A stretch of 64,000 bases of DNA from Protula sp. h YS-2021 (taxonomy: Eukaryota; Annelida; Polychaeta; Sabellida; Serpulidae). The DNA lies in NCBI GenBank assembly GCA_949752745.1, contig OX457024.1, positions 107,533,692 to 107,597,691 of the forward strand, read 5' to 3'. Under the pieces are notes generated by a model, which made no database searches, was not told the origin of the DNA, and saw only the letters and a program-made list of their open reading frames with translations. This document shows positions 1 through 12,893 of the stretch, one piece after another; the stretch's first letter is position 1, and each line of letters opens with the position of its first letter. The position numbers were made by a program, and so were the translations under genes.

Positions 1-1190
1 ACACCTAAACGCCTGCATCTTCTGAGACTCGTTAGGAGCATTCACCTATTTCTGATAACGAACATTCAGGTTTGAGCTTATTCTTTACTTTACATCCAGG
101 TTTTGGCAATCTTTCCTTCCAAATAAACTAAAATTTGATTCAAAAGCCTCCAAAAAGTTTTCATCTGACATATAAATGTTTGAAAACTGAAATAATAAAG
201 TCACATTTTTTGTTCTAATATCCTGTGAGTGTAACACATACCACTAGGCAAATATCAACTATGTTTAAAACTGAATGAGGTAATAAAATTTTTTCTACAT
301 TTCTAAGCTTGATATGTATATTTCCAGTCATCTACACCATCTGTTTTATGTTTAAGGTCGGTACTCATGAACTAAAATAATTACTGTAGCGGGTAAAGAG
401 ATAACAGCATGGCGAAATCTGTTATCACGATTTTATAGGTAACTCCATAAGGAGAAAATACAACGATATTTGTCAGTTTTTGTTTTAACCCACTTTCTAA
501 AAATACCTGGTTATTTAAGGCATTAATGTCGTGACAATCTGTAAATAAATGTAACGTAGGCAGGAAAGTTGCATTTACGTTTTAAAGGATTTCTAATGAA
601 AAGGGTAAATATAGTTTGTGTCTGGGGTTTCATCTTCGTCATTTAGTCTTGCCGTGCTTTAAGCACTGAGTGTTGATCTTGCATGGCTTTAATATCTACT
701 AATTGTTCTTGTGCAGCTTCAGTTTCTAAGCATTACTTTTGTCTCGCGTTAAGCTTTGAACATTACTCTCGAACAGTGCTGTACTTAAAGTATTTGTCTT
801 ATGCTTTTCACATAAGTATTGTTCTTATATGCTAGTTAAAGCTCTAAGCTGGTTATGTGTGGCATCAGATATCCACCAACATTCTCCCTGCTCAGCATGT
901 GGGCTTGTAAAACAACATCTTGGCTTCTTTAAGAATATAGTTTGTAATTATAAACATCATGACAACACAGCCGCATGTACTTTGCCGTATTGCTTTATGA
1001 TTTACTTATCATGACAACACATCTGTATGTACTTTGTCATGTTGTTTAATGGCTGACTTATCGTGACAGTACAACCGTATGTCCCAAAATGCAACACAAA
1101 GCACATCTGTCCCATGGTGTACACAGTTGTGACTTGAATAGCTAAATAGCATAGAAAACAAGAGATATCTCCCAATCCTGTGTCGTCGAT
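1..1190. other. AT-rich non-coding stretch with weak short repeats
   Basis: I see no supported gene. Between about 957 and 1090 a 55 to 60 base unit is repeated about two and a half times; its core is catgacaacaca followed by tgtactttg. Between about 640 and 830 there is a weaker repetition built on ttctt...gctttaagc. These look like decayed minisatellites. Confidence 0.5.
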
Positions 1191-1205
1191 TGCGTGCCAC
1201 ATAGA

Positions 1206-1305
1206 GACACACACACATACATACATACATACATACACACACATACATACACACATTCAGCCACACACATACATACATACATACATACATACATACATGC
1301 ATACA
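1206..1305. repeat. (CA)/(CATA) microsatellite
   Basis: A compound ACAC and ACATAC tract runs almost uninterrupted. It creates Tyr/His/Thr- or Met/Cys/Val-rich open frames on both strands, which are artefacts of the repeat. Confidence 0.95.
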
Positions 1306-1329
1306 CATGCTCCCCTAGCAAAGCATTCG

Positions 1330-2215
1330 TCAGCATCGCATTGGCTTACACCTATTTCTCTTTCGGTGAATGCGGCAGCGAAGCTTAGTATGCGGAAAGA
1401 GAACGTCAAAGTGACTTATAACTCATTTATAAGGGAGTGTGTAGTGTGTAGCATTGTAGGTAGGTATTACAACATCCAAATGATTTAAAATCGCTCCAGA
1501 TAAAACTTCAGATAAATGTTGTTCTTGGAAATTAAGACAATATTGGTCATATGAAAGCAAAAAATTGAGATTGCTGGAGGTTTAAAAGCCGATAAAGCCA
1601 CCAAATATAAATGTGAAGCGGGCCTCAAAAACTTCCATACGCTGTTTTATAAGTTTTTATTTCTATTTCGGTTGGATAAATTCAAATAAATAAAGTATGT
1701 TTTAAAATTAAAACATTTCTGATTTTTCGCTAGGTAGCTTTTGTTTTAAAAAAGGAAAAGGCACCCAAAGTCCGTAGGCTGGGTGCTTTTTCACTGATAA
1801 GTACAGCAGAATTACACCACTTGACATAAAACAGTTACTTGTAAGACCCCAGCTCGCTATTATAAATTTATAAGTTTTATTAAGAGTACATTGAAGAAAC
1901 AACTGACTGACGAAACATATGTGCTATTTATTTGTTCTGATTCCTAATCAATAACTGTACCCTCTCAAAGACGGGATTCCAAATATTCATTCAATAATAA
2001 AACGGTTGATAGTTTCATGACAAAATTTAAAGTAGAAAAAATGCATTGATATATTTATGCGACGGCATGGGTATAAAACAAAGAAAACAATTCACTGTGC
2101 ACTCACAGCAACAATCAAACTCACATAGCAACAATCCAACCACAACATGCTGAAGAACTATCGCCTGGTATATTTTTTCTGAAAAAAAATACTCTGTATT
2201 TAACGTGACCTATCC
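1330..2215. other. non-coding, nothing recognised
   Basis: AT-rich sequence. The open frames are short and unlike any family I know. Confidence 0.5.
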
Positions 2216-2216
2216 G

Positions 2217-2500
2217 AACACTGTAAAGCCAAAAATTGCGAATAGATTTTTTGTTATGTGATATCTCGCTGTTGGGCATGATAATACAAATGTGCACTGC
2301 ACACTACAAGCCATAAATGCAGTTAGATATGTTATTCGTTGGTATCTAGAACTTGGGCATGATATTACAAAGTTGCACTGAACATTGCAAGCTAAAAACT
2401 GCAATTAGATATGTTTATGAATTCGATCTAGAACTAGATCTAGGACATGATATTACAAATGCACTCTAAGCAATAAAAGCCATAATGAAGTTCGTTATTT
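2217..2500. repeat. tandem repeat of about 105 bases, three decayed copies
   Basis: Each copy contains the order 'ttagatatgtt', 'tatctagaac', 'gggcatgatattacaaa', 'tgcactg..cat..caagc..taaa'. The copies differ by many substitutions and small indels, so the duplication is old. Confidence 0.75.
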
Positions 2501-2509
2501 TGTCATATG

Positions 2510-5500
2510 TTTTCTGTCATATAGCTGTGTTGATATAACGATTTCAACTGCACACTTTCAGTTGTACGTCGCGTGACGTTTTAGATACTTGGAAAGCTAC
2601 AGGTAATCTGTGCGGAGCTACTGGGCGTATCTTAGCAGCAATAAAACTGCTTGGTATTATTTCTACAAGGAAACTTTGTTTGCTTTTGCAAAAGATATAA
2701 TAGAATGGATTGCCAAATGCCTTAACATAATGCACTATTTCATGTATCCAGAAGTACCGAAACAAAGCAATAAATAAATGAGATTAGACATTTGTTTTTT
2801 TTTTCTTTATTTTATGTTACTTTTTATTCTTGTCTCTATTTGCAATTAAGTACAAAAGATGATACGAGTTATGCCATTTACTTGAATATATAGAAATTAT
2901 AACAAATAAGGGTTGAATTGTACAAGACACTTGACAACAGCAGATCGTCAGCCGTTTGCTATTTGGTACCTTGAACACTACGTTCCAAATATTAACACAG
3001 CTAGAATTTCTGTAAATAAACAACACATCTTCAGCATAGCATATCTATATAAAATTGCATAGAAATACAAAAATAAAGAGAAAAGCATTCAAAATTATAT
3101 TCTTCTTCCTCAAAAGGAATTGCTATATGCCAAATTAGAACAAATATAGAGTAAATACCGTCTTGTAAGTGTATCTACAAGGTAGAGTGCAGCGAATTTA
3201 AAGAACAGTTAAAGTTTAAGTGATAACTTGAAAGCCTACTATTTCTGTATATTTCTCACAAAACCCGATTAAAATATCGAAGTATGTAGAACGGATTTCC
3301 TTCACGAAAACTTCGTGAAAACACTCCTTCTCATAAAATACTAGATGGTTAGATAACTTTTCTTTTATGAGACAAAAAGACAAACAATTATAAGTTGAAA
3401 ATAGGCAACATAAAGATTTGTGCAAATATATTCAGTTTTCTCATCATTTTGTGTGAATTAGTTGAATTTTGATTCCTTGATACAAACAATATTATAGCAA
3501 TTCAAAACAAAGCAAAACTGGAGTAAAGCCATGTCTTTTAATAAGTAATTGTCATGCTCCAATTTGTTCTGGCAAAAAAAACTAATAACGAAAACAGCGT
3601 ATGTTTCAAATATCCTATTTAACGTCTGTTATAGTTCATTAGATTTGGATAAAAATTGCTTTTGCAGAAGTAAATAGCAACTCTGTTGTTGCCTCATGGT
3701 GGTTTTGTTGTCTTTAAACACCGAGTTTTAATTAATATTACTTGTTTTTTAATATTATTTTGTGCTCCTTATTTTAAAGTGAATTGCAAGAAGCAAGTAT
3801 GCTCCATTCCAAAATTAATCAAAAAGAAAGCGATCCATACTGTGGTAATGTTAGTATTTTCATCCAGCTCATGACCAAGACTACCATTCTAATTTCAAAC
3901 TATTGCATCAAAATATTCATGTTAGTTTTTAATGTAAGCTGTAACATTCTAGACTGATAGACAAAGTATAATCAATTTTTAACCACCTCCCCCATTCCCA
4001 TTAATCACATCTCCCATTCCCACCTCCTTTTTCTCCTACAAAGAATAAATCAGAAAATCTAATTATTTATTTCTTGCATTACAATTAAAAATTAGATGAA
4101 GACCAGTCAAATATAGATAGTTAATGAAACACCACAAAGGTATACTTTATCACAAGCAACATAAATATGTATTGTTTTTAGCTAATGGGTAGATTTGGAG
4201 TGTGTCGCAATGTTCTCGTGTCTGAAGTTTGTCACTCAGTTAAAATTAAGAAATAGTTTTGAATTGTATATGTGAACATTACTGTTAATGAATTAATAAC
4301 TTCTATTTTTATGATAAACACCTCTGATTCAGGACTTTCTGCGAGTTGGTTTTGTAATCACTAATGTTTTAGTAGCTTTTTTAATGCAGATTAGTCCTGT
4401 GACAGACTTACAGATGTCTCGTAAAATACCGTGTCTTTGACACTGATCACGTGGCTGCAGCTTGAACAGTTGTGTGCAACGCTATTCTGTTCTATAATAA
4501 TCAGGTATCAGGTTCCTTAGACTTTTTCACCATCTTTGATTATAACCTTGACCTTTGATTATGTCTTGATTCATTGTCAGTTATTCTTCTTTGTTTCCTT
4601 TTTATGAACGGCAATAAAAGAGCTGTACTGATTACGTATATTTTTTTATTACAAACAAAACAAAACCTTTGCTGTCATGCGGTCATTTCACAAAAAGCAC
4701 GGTTATACAATCCGGTCGCAGTTTCAGTTCTGTCAACATTCTTCCATGTTTTGTAATTGACCAACTTCATATAACTCGTTATACGCACATTTGAGTCTGT
4801 GTAACGTCAATGTGTTGCAAATAATTCCTAATTCAATTACTAATGTATATGTAATATATATCTTCATCATATATGGTAAGATTCAATATTGCTATTTTCG
4901 TCTTTTGTTTGTTCACATTATTTGTGCGCACTTTCAGGTCTTTACAAGGGAAGTTACAGAAACATTCGACATTGAAATAGGTGCAATATATATTTTTCTA
5001 CTTTGTTTTTCATTAAGGTTGCTTCTTCGAATGCGTTTAAAGTCAGCATCTGAATATTTAATAGTGCTATGTAAAGCCAACAGAGTCTCCTACAGTATTA
5101 CCATTTATGATTTCAAGCCGTCTTGTGAACACAAAAATAAACACACAGGAGGGATTAAAGCGATGAATAAACGCAATTGCATACATGCGGGTTAACGCTG
5201 TATTGTATAAAAACCTTGGAAAGAGCAATACGCAGTATATATAAGCAAAGAATTGATTGATGCAGGACAAGGTGGCTGAGCAGACAATTTGCATGTTTTT
5301 TTTAATGTTCCCAAGATCCTTTGTACACTGAGCGTGTTGATAGACTGACAGACCATTGATCACACCAGTGGTCGCAATAAACAGCATGGATCCAGCTCCT
5401 TGGGAACAATAAGAGGTTTGTCGTCTAAATGAGGTGCCATTTCCTTTGCGGCATTTACCTTAAAACGAGATAGCAAGTCTGATAATCTATTCTGTGATGA

Positions 5501-5910
5501 AGATAAATGGCGCGTAAACATACACGCGAGGAGAGTAAAATGAATGAGGTTGCTGAATGCTTAACAGCTACCCTCATTGAGTACAGATAATGTTAGACCA
5601 ATCAATTCAAACTTGAAAACAACAGATTTTAATAGAGTTTCTGATTCTTATTATGCTGTGTAATGTTATTGATCTGAGACAATGCCTCAATAGAATGTAT
5701 TGTGCTTTCATCGCTATGTGTTTCCTTTCAGGACGAAGCCGATTACTTATGGCTCAGCCCTCGTATGTGCAACCTTTTAAAATGCCGAATTGTAGAAATG
5801 CGCATGAGCCAAAACAAATGTCTTACCTTTTCAAGTTGCAAATGTAATAATAAACTTCTAAATACTCAATCTAAGCTAAGAGTTGAAAGTAATAGGAGTA
5901 TTTGGACTTG
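2510..5910. other. AT-rich non-coding stretch
   Basis: No gene, RNA or clear repeat found. The longest open frame (134 codons, plus strand, from 4791) is Ile/Tyr/Phe-rich, as expected of AT-rich random sequence, and shows no family motif. Confidence 0.5.
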
Positions 5911-5913
5911 AAG

Positions 5914-5990
5914 CTGTGATGGATTCGAACTATAGGCCGTCTAAATACCAGACCAACGGTCTAACCAAATGAGCTACGTCATTTCACACA
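5914..5990 (-). repeat. tRNA-related sequence, probably a SINE head
   Basis: Read on the minus strand, an A-box-like string (TAGCTCATTTGGTTAGA) is followed about 40 bases later by a B-box-like string (GTTCGAATCC), the two parts of a pol III internal promoter. The anticodon arm does not fold into a normal 5 bp stem with a T33 loop, and the acceptor strands pair only with a bulge. It is therefore more likely a tRNA-derived SINE head or tRNA pseudogene than a working tRNA. Confidence 0.5.
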
Positions 5991-5994
5991 CAGA

Positions 5995-8900
5995 AATTCT
6001 TTAGTTTTATGGACCTTGATACTCAGACAAAACTAGTACCTAGTGTACAGCTAGATAGCTAGAAATTCTCTTAGTTAAGTCTCAGTTATAGATAAGATGA
6101 GAAAAGAATAAAATAAATCAAGATTTTTCTATGAGCAATAGCTACATTCATTCATTGTTATCATTTGCTTTTGTTATATATGAAGAAATAATGTCAGGTT
6201 CTAGGATTGTAGTCTTATTTGCTGATGTTTGCATAAAAGAAAACAAGCATCCAAATATATAAAAGACACCTTTGTATTTTGTTATTAACTGCATGCTTAA
6301 GTGCAACATTTATAGTTCTGCTTCTCGTTTGGCTATGAGCTCTGATAATTAGATTGAAGGAAAGAATACAACACTGGTAATTCTCTGCTTATTGGCGCTC
6401 TGATTCAAAACACAAGTTTGAGAGAAAAAAGCAACAAAAGTTTGATGTAATTGAACAATCGTGAGTTCATGAAGATGAGTGTTTCTTCCGTTATTTTCTC
6501 TCCAGGCAGCATAGAAAAAGTATTACCGACCGATAAATCTTTTGAAATGTGGGGAGCAATAATTTGCAAATTATCCGAAATATAATATCGATAGGCATGT
6601 ATCAGATAGTAAGATAGTAAGTCCAAGTACAAATAATGGAAGAAATTATTTGTTCAGTTACAAGTTATCTGTCTTGAAGGCTGCATCTAGCAACAGATGT
6701 TCCAAAAGTTTGTTTTTTTTTGCTCCAGTTACCTAGAGAAATCACTTAAGGAGGAAAATAAGGAGGAAAATCAATATATTATATAGAGAAAAAGATTACC
6801 ACTTATATTAAGCCCTCATGATATCTTTTATGAAATATATTGTTAATGTTTCTCTAGTGTTTATTTAAAGTTAACATTTTATAGCTGCAAGCATTTTCTT
6901 GTCAAAATACCTTTAAAAACAAGAACAAAATGAAATATCAAAAACGCTTGAGTTATTTCTATTTCATATTCTATTCACACCCTTCACACGCTTGGAATAC
7001 TTTCACTAGAATATAGTTTCTACTTTAATTGACTGTAATGATTTACAAGAAGGAATAATGATAATGTGTTTTTGACATGTCAAGCTAAGACGTCACACCA
7101 TATTTAAGAATCTTTGATTTCCGTGACATTTTCATACGATATCATAACTATAGATGATTGCTGACATCGTTTTTTGTTTATAATTAACTGGTGACAGCTT
7201 TTTCTTAGGTTAGAATAAATTTAGTAATTTAGTAAAAGTTTTTCTGAGCACTGGTTATATCAGTTTTTAAACTGAATATATTTGTTTTAATCGCTCACCA
7301 TTATTTGATATTTAATACTTTCATTAATTGAAAAGATACATGAGTAAATACAGTTTATCTACGTTTAGTTATATTTATTACATTTAGTTATTACTTCTAT
7401 TTCATATATATGGAGAAAATCAAATATTTACCTAGCTTTTACGTAGATTTATCTTCGTAGTCTTTATGTATTCGTAGTCATAGACTACTACATCGACGAG
7501 AGTATGCCTTTGACATGTCTACATTATCTTTACGGACAATATAATTCAAATCATTTTCAGGTCTTGTCCTTGACAATCACAGAATTATTGCTGCTAAAAC
7601 AAAACCAAGTGTGGCCATGTTTGGAAATTCTTGTCTTCATAAAGTCAACATTATCTTTCTAGTTAAATAAATAAATATCATGTTCTAATCTTTTTGAATC
7701 ATTAATTTACTTTGTGGCGCGGAAATATACTCGTCCTTTTAGTATTTGCCATCAATTTGTATATTTATGTGCACTACAAATTTCGAGTTTAGGTGTCGTT
7801 TTAAAAAGTCACAGCCATACATGGTAACATATTGGTAGAAGAGTCCCAGCTCCAGACAGGGTGGTGGATACACATGTTTAGCAAGAAGATGCAAGAACAA
7901 TTTCAAAAAGAACACCCTAAAACAGCGAGTTGAACTAACATTTTTGAAAACAAAAAAACGAATTTTTCCAGAATTTAGAAGTGGGGGTTGAATCCCCGCA
8001 TCCGCCCCACCCCTAACAGTTGGATTCGCTATTTGTACTGCAGCAGCCAATAAGAAGCAAGTGTTTTAGCACTTACAAAATTCATCATGTTGTGGTATGC
8101 ATTTGTGAGAAAATACAATAGAAAAACTTCTTTTTTTTGTATGCTAATGTTGCCATTTAAACCTGTTCACAATGTCAGAGACATTGGTTTTTCGAAGTAT
8201 CTTTTTAAGGTAAGAAATGTATATAGAGTCCTTTATCTAAGCCAACGTAATTACTAAAAACTAAAGGAAATCTATGTGTCAAATTATATGTCATGTAATT
8301 GCACAGAAAGCCAATGGTGGGCATACTAGCGTTGTTCTTCCACCAGCTACCTGTAACTAATCCATAAAAAATGCATAAGCCATCAGATATTTTTTATAAC
8401 CAGCCTCTTAGGATGCAATACTAGAACTGAAACAAGTATTTTTTAAGAATTGAAAGTACTCTTCGTTAATCACAGAGAACTACTTTTTTACATTCATCTT
8501 CGTACATACATAAAAGAGATGCATATCATTACGCAGAAAGCAAATAAAATTAAATCATAAAATCTATGCCATGCTTTATCTTATACAGAATCTATAATTA
8601 ATCTTACATTCAGTTTATTTGTCTTTTAATAAAAAGCACAAACAAAATACTGATTTAGAAAAATCTGTATTTTTAACTTGTGTGATGACATATTGCATTC
8701 ATGGCGATGTTTCTTTTGTTTAAATACAACTGATAAAACAAAAAAAGATTTGCATGTCAACTACTGAGTCAATGATATCGTGTAGATGACATAGCAGTAT
8801 TACTGATAGCATGCTTCTTCATGCTTGTTTTTTTCTTTGTGATTACTTGCTGTAGAGCAAAATGCTTTAGTTTACATACTTAAATATTTACATATTAAAC

Positions 8901-9470
8901 AAGCTACATTATATTTAACATAAAACGATTTGATGCCTGTCTGTGATTTTGTAAAATAATACATAAACGCGGAGTAGACAATTAGAAACACAACCTTGCT
9001 TTAATAAAAAATGGACAGTAAATTTTAATACAAACAACCCTTTTCCATAATGTTGTATATCTATGAGCAAATTCAGCTTCAAAGCACGTAGTACACCCAC
9101 AGAACAAGAATCAAACTATCCACGTTCATCGAGCAGTGTGCGTGTGCACAATTTCAGGATACCCAAATTTTCGTATGATGCAGTTTTGTGGAAAACGCTT
9201 AACACTAAATGAAACTTACCACCTCCTAGTCTATGCATATTCGCATTGTTTTTGATATGATTATTACACTATGCTAGGCATTTTGCTACTTAACTGTGCA
9301 AATAGAAAGCCTAATTGTCCTGCTATTTAATGGCATTATGGGGTACAAACCCGATTTAGTGATATCACGTCTATTTAGTTTAATTAGTAAGCTCAATTAT
9401 CCCACTATTTATTAGCATTAGGGGACGCAATACCCTGTGGAATAATATAATTTCTATATTATATAACATT
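5995..9470. other. AT-rich non-coding stretch
   Basis: No supported gene. The minus open frame at 7739 to 8050 (103 codons) has no recognisable domain. Confidence 0.5.

Positions 9471-9472
<2 letters not shown>

Positions 9473-9542
<70 letters not shown>
9473..9542. repeat. (TA)n microsatellite
   Basis: About 35 uninterrupted TA units. Confidence 0.97.
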
Positions 9543-9546
<4 letters not shown>

Positions 9547-9589
9547 TATCCATGTCAATTTAATTTAATAGAAGCAATTTCTAGACTAG

Positions 9590-10190
9590 CTCAGCTGCCC
9601 AGTAAACATTCAAACGTTAATGCCCAACTGAGGTTCCGACGTGTCCCAGTAAACTGTGTATGGTTGTAATTTGGTGGTGATTGCTCTTATTCTGCGATAT
9701 ATACTCAACGTCTTTGATCTAACGTTGGAAAAAGGCATCGAAAAGTAGATGTTGTATAAACGCCGAATAATCGACGTTCTAGATACGGGACTTTCAGGAG
9801 CGCAAGTTGCTTTTAGCCTAATTTTGTAAAATATTCATGAACATTGACTGTATACATATGCTTCATTACCGAATAACCCAAAGGTGGGGTACTTTGGCGT
9901 GTCGGTGACCTCGACACCTTTTCAACGCTATTGTCTAAATAGCATTTTAGACTAACATTGTCTCTCCCGTCCTGTATACAACGCTGGACAAAAGATGTTG
10001 TTTCGACTTCTATTTGGAATTGATTCGCAACGTCGATTGGACTACGGATGATCGACATCTGTACAACGTCGACAGGTAGACGTTGTTTTGACTTTCATAA
10101 TCAACCAAAACCCGACGATGATGCGACTTCGAGTTGGCTAGGCTTCTATGTTGATCAATGAATCGAATAATATCTCTCTAACCAACGACC
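9590..10190. repeat. region rich in short CAACGTC/GACGTTG motifs
   Basis: Motifs such as acaacgtcgac, gacgttg, aacgttgg and tcgacgtt recur in both orientations. This is the composition of a dispersed palindromic repeat family rather than of coding DNA. I cannot define its ends or assign a family. Confidence 0.4.
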
Positions 10191-10199
10191 TTTATTGCA

Positions 10200-11062
10200 G
10201 CATTATATATCACAATCATTTCTCAGTTTATTATGACGTCATTCATATGATCTACATTGGTAATGACCTTACGCGAATCTGTGGCATCCTTTGATCATGC
10301 CTCACGGCTTGTAGAATGATTGGCTGTTCTCCCCGCTGACGTGAAAGGCACTTGCACGATTTCAGCAAGCACAGGAATTTCTTAAATTCTCTTTGAAATA
10401 CTGTTGTGAACATCCCTACTAAGCAATACAAAATGAATAGAAATTATGAAACTTTATGACGAAAAAGTTAAACATTACTGTAAATCTAATCAAAACGTGT
10501 TGTACTGTGTAAAATTGATAAAGACTTACTGTTCTAATGCGGTTTTCTTCTTTTTTTTTATTATCTTATTTAGGATATTAAAAACAAATGAAGTAAAACA
10601 ACACTATATACGCCAACATGAGACTATCGTGATTCTGAGTTATCTCGAAGGTATCAACCAATCAAAGCACGAGTCGAAGTCGGTCAGATCATGAATTCTC
10701 TAAAATGATCTAGTTTAACTGGGACAATTTTGCCTGCTTCTTAGGAAAAGATACCGACATTCAACCTCTACCATAGGCAACTGGCAGGCAAATAAATGTC
10801 ACAAATAAAAATAAACTATAAAACTGTCGTACCTTCTTGTTAAGTAATGGCAAATGCAAGAAATAAGTGAGCACTCCTTAGAGTTTTCAATTGAAAGTTT
10901 GACTTCGCTTATTGTGGTAATTCTTGCCCATTGTGAATTGCAATCAGATTAGTGCTTTAAAATCGACAATACTTTAGGTGTTTTAATTTAATATGGCGAA
11001 TTTTGTTTAATAGAGGGTAAAACATTAATTAAAACGTACAATGCTGTGACAGTTATGCTCAC
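10200..11062. other. region 3' of receptor exon 5; tail exon expected but not found
   Basis: On the minus strand this follows the donor of the TM7 exon, so the C-terminal tail exon of the receptor should lie here or beyond (lower coordinates). I found no acceptor plus tail sequence I could defend. Confidence 0.4.
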
Positions 11063-11151
11063 CGTACACTATGGGATTCATACAAGAATTTGATACAGCA
11101 AATATCAACATCCCTCTTTGTACTTTCGATGGAATTTTTTCTGCAGACGTT
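11063..11151 (-). CDS. GPCR exon 5: ECL3 and TM7
   Basis: This 89 base exon encodes TSAEKIPSKVQRG, then the TM7 segment ending NSCMNPIVYG. NPIVY is the class A NPxxY motif, and the SNSCMNPIVYG context is typical of the GnRH, AKH and corazonin receptor superfamily. It starts after an acceptor reading ...aattctag. The first base completes the Lys codon left by exon 4 (two bases), and the last G before the donor GTGAGC starts a Gly codon. A competing AG eleven bases further in (ctgcag) would break the frame, which decides the acceptor. The next exon, with the cytoplasmic tail, is not identified. Open and undamaged. Confidence 0.85.
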
Positions 11152-11435
11152 CTAGAATTTGTATGCAAATAATCACACATAAAGTAAAAGGAACGAAATA
11201 TGTTAAAATAATGCAAATAGGTTTCTTGAATTATACGTCAAAAATTAAAATTTGAAATAAAAAATATGGATGCTGAATTGAAACAAGGCCTCATCTTCTT
11301 AAAAGATGAAAGCATTCAGTCTGTTTTTTTCGCTAGTTATGAAAAGTCTTTAAAATTAAACTGAAAAATACAGAGAAATGGTTGATTGCATAACTGAATA
11401 AATAGTTTTAGCGTTATAATCTTGGTAGTGCCTAC

Positions 11436-11499
11436 TTATCGATCCACCACCAGGCGGTGATGACAAAGTACGGCGTCCAGCATACGATGAACACAAGCA
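11436..11499 (-). CDS. GPCR exon 4: TM6
   Basis: A 64 base exon encodes VLVFIVCWTPYFVITAWWW followed by IDK. It contains the class A CWxPY motif of TM6 and the WWWID start of ECL3 seen in AKH and corazonin receptors. The acceptor is ttttcag. Exon 3 leaves one base that joins TG to make Val; the exon exits with AA before GTAGGC, which joins the first A of exon 5 to make Lys. The fit of both junctions supports the model. The short exon size is unusual for this family. Decayed copies of its start and acceptor lie just upstream in the intron. Confidence 0.85.
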
Positions 11500-11569
11500 C
11501 TGAAAACATAAAAGGCAAAGTATGACTTTTAGCGCCCGATAAATCTGAAAATTATAAACATAACACAGA

Positions 11570-11680
11570 GTACAGCATTAAGCACACGATAAACACAAGC
11601 ACTGTAAACACAAGATGCAAAGTGTGGCCTCCAGCACACGGTAAACTTGAACACTGCAGACACAAAATATAAGCGACAAG
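11570..11680 (-). pseudogene. two decayed copies of the exon 4 acceptor and exon start
   Basis: On the minus strand two further blocks resemble the end of intron 3 plus the first 20 to 25 bases of exon 4. One reads tttacag followed by TGCTTGTGTTTATCGTGTGC, which translates like VLVFIVC. The other reads ctgcag followed by TGTTCAAGTTTACCGTGTGC, which translates like VFKFTVC. Each keeps an AG and about seven exon codons before similarity fades. They read as partial tandem duplications, not full exons. Confidence 0.65.
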
Positions 11681-12255
11681 TCAGACAGTTGTGGCATTTT
11701 AATCCGTGAATATTTTTTCATGCAGTGTATCAAATTATAAATAGATTGGTGCATCCATGGCGACTTCAGGGGTTACAACGATCCCTCCTCCAGCTGAAAA
11801 AAACAACAGTTAGACTGCTAAATTTCGTATTTTCACAAAACGTGTTACTAGTGGAGTCGCTACTTTGTGTAACTTTTTGATGTTGGAATTCCCACTGGCC
11901 AAAACTTGTATTCGCCACTGGAATGTAATTCAGGTGGTGTGTTTTAAACAAGAAAATTTTGATCAATACAGGTACGTACATTAGGAATGAAATACAGTAG
12001 CTGGAAATCATAATGATGGTAGATCCAATGGGGGTATTTCTATAATACACTGCGTGATCATTTTGTCAATGCTATACTATAAACATTTACATTGATTTAT
12101 GATTGAGAGAAGCTATTAAGACAATACGCCATAAATAATTTTACCACAGATGTGCTCTTCAATCGCCATATTGCCCTTAGTGAAAAAAAAACACAACATT
12201 AAATTTTCGTTGTCCTACCTTAAGATTATGAGCAAATATTTACAAATGCACACAC

Positions 12256-12354
12256 CTATTACGATGGTCATTTTAAGTGTTCTGCTGCGGGCCTTTTCTA
12301 TCTTTCCGACACCAGAGCGGCGCATATCACAATGTTGTCTTTGCCTTGTCACAT
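12256..12354 (-). CDS. GPCR exon 3: ICL3 and start of TM6
   Basis: The minus strand encodes RRSGVGKIEKARSRTLKMT then IVI. The basic, amphipathic end of ICL3 (KIEKARSRTLKMT) that runs into TM6 is a hallmark of GnRH/AKH/corazonin receptors, where it contacts G protein. The exon ends ATAG before GTGTGTGC, phase 1, matching exon 4. The acceptor is less certain. With the strong exon 2 donor (G before GTAAGT) the only AG that keeps the frame is in gactag, giving the 99 base exon listed. A weaker alternative is an exon 2 donor four bases later (AA before GTGTGT) with acceptor acaag. The downstream two thirds of the exon are secure. Confidence 0.8.
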
Positions 12355-12540
12355 CTAGTCAACACATCACATATCTAGTCAACATGTTACATATCTAGTC
12401 AATACACCAGATATCCTGTCAATACACCAGATATCTTGCCAATAGGAGATAAATGTAGTCAAAAATAATCTGTTGACATATCGTATATCTCGTCAATGCA
12501 TCACATATCCAGTCAATACAACAGACATAATCAATACCGA
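12355..12540 (-). repeat. 21 base tandem array ending at the exon 3 acceptor
   Basis: On the minus strand the unit tgttgactagatatgt, with short variable ends (20 to 22 bases), is repeated at least five times with growing divergence away from the exon. The last unit supplies the gactag acceptor of exon 3, so each upstream unit presents a similar potential AG acceptor. Confidence 0.7.
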
Positions 12541-12893
12541 TGTATACAGATGTATTTCATGACTTGGTTGTAACTCTAAAAGCAAAACAAATCAAAATAT
12601 TCTCATCCCCTTAAATCGCAAGCAATTACTCGTTTTTATTTTTCCATGGCACATTAATATGAATCTCCCAATGTATGTTAACCCAGAAACATAATTTGGC
12701 TACTATGTATGTCCATTACTTTTTAAGCGGCCCCAAATGTGAAGAGCCAATTTTGAAAATTACGTCTGCAGTTTTTTTGGACACGTATGATAGCACAAAT
12801 GATAAGTGCATCCTAGGATATCCACGAGCACAATGACTTTTGCGCACTCCTGTTGCTTTTCTGCCGTTGTGCTGTTGTCAGATACACACTTAC

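Noticed and set aside
4791..5195. Plus-strand frame of 134 codons
   Set aside because: Composition is typical of AT-rich random sequence (Ile, Tyr, Phe, Leu) with no motif; a similar-sized frame exists on the other strand.
5914..5990. Functional tRNA gene
   Set aside because: A- and B-box-like strings are present, but the anticodon arm and loop do not fold correctly, so I list it as a tRNA-related repeat.
10200..11062. C-terminal tail exon of the receptor
   Set aside because: Several AG sites and short open stretches exist, but none follows NPIVYG with a convincing basic amphipathic helix in the required phase.
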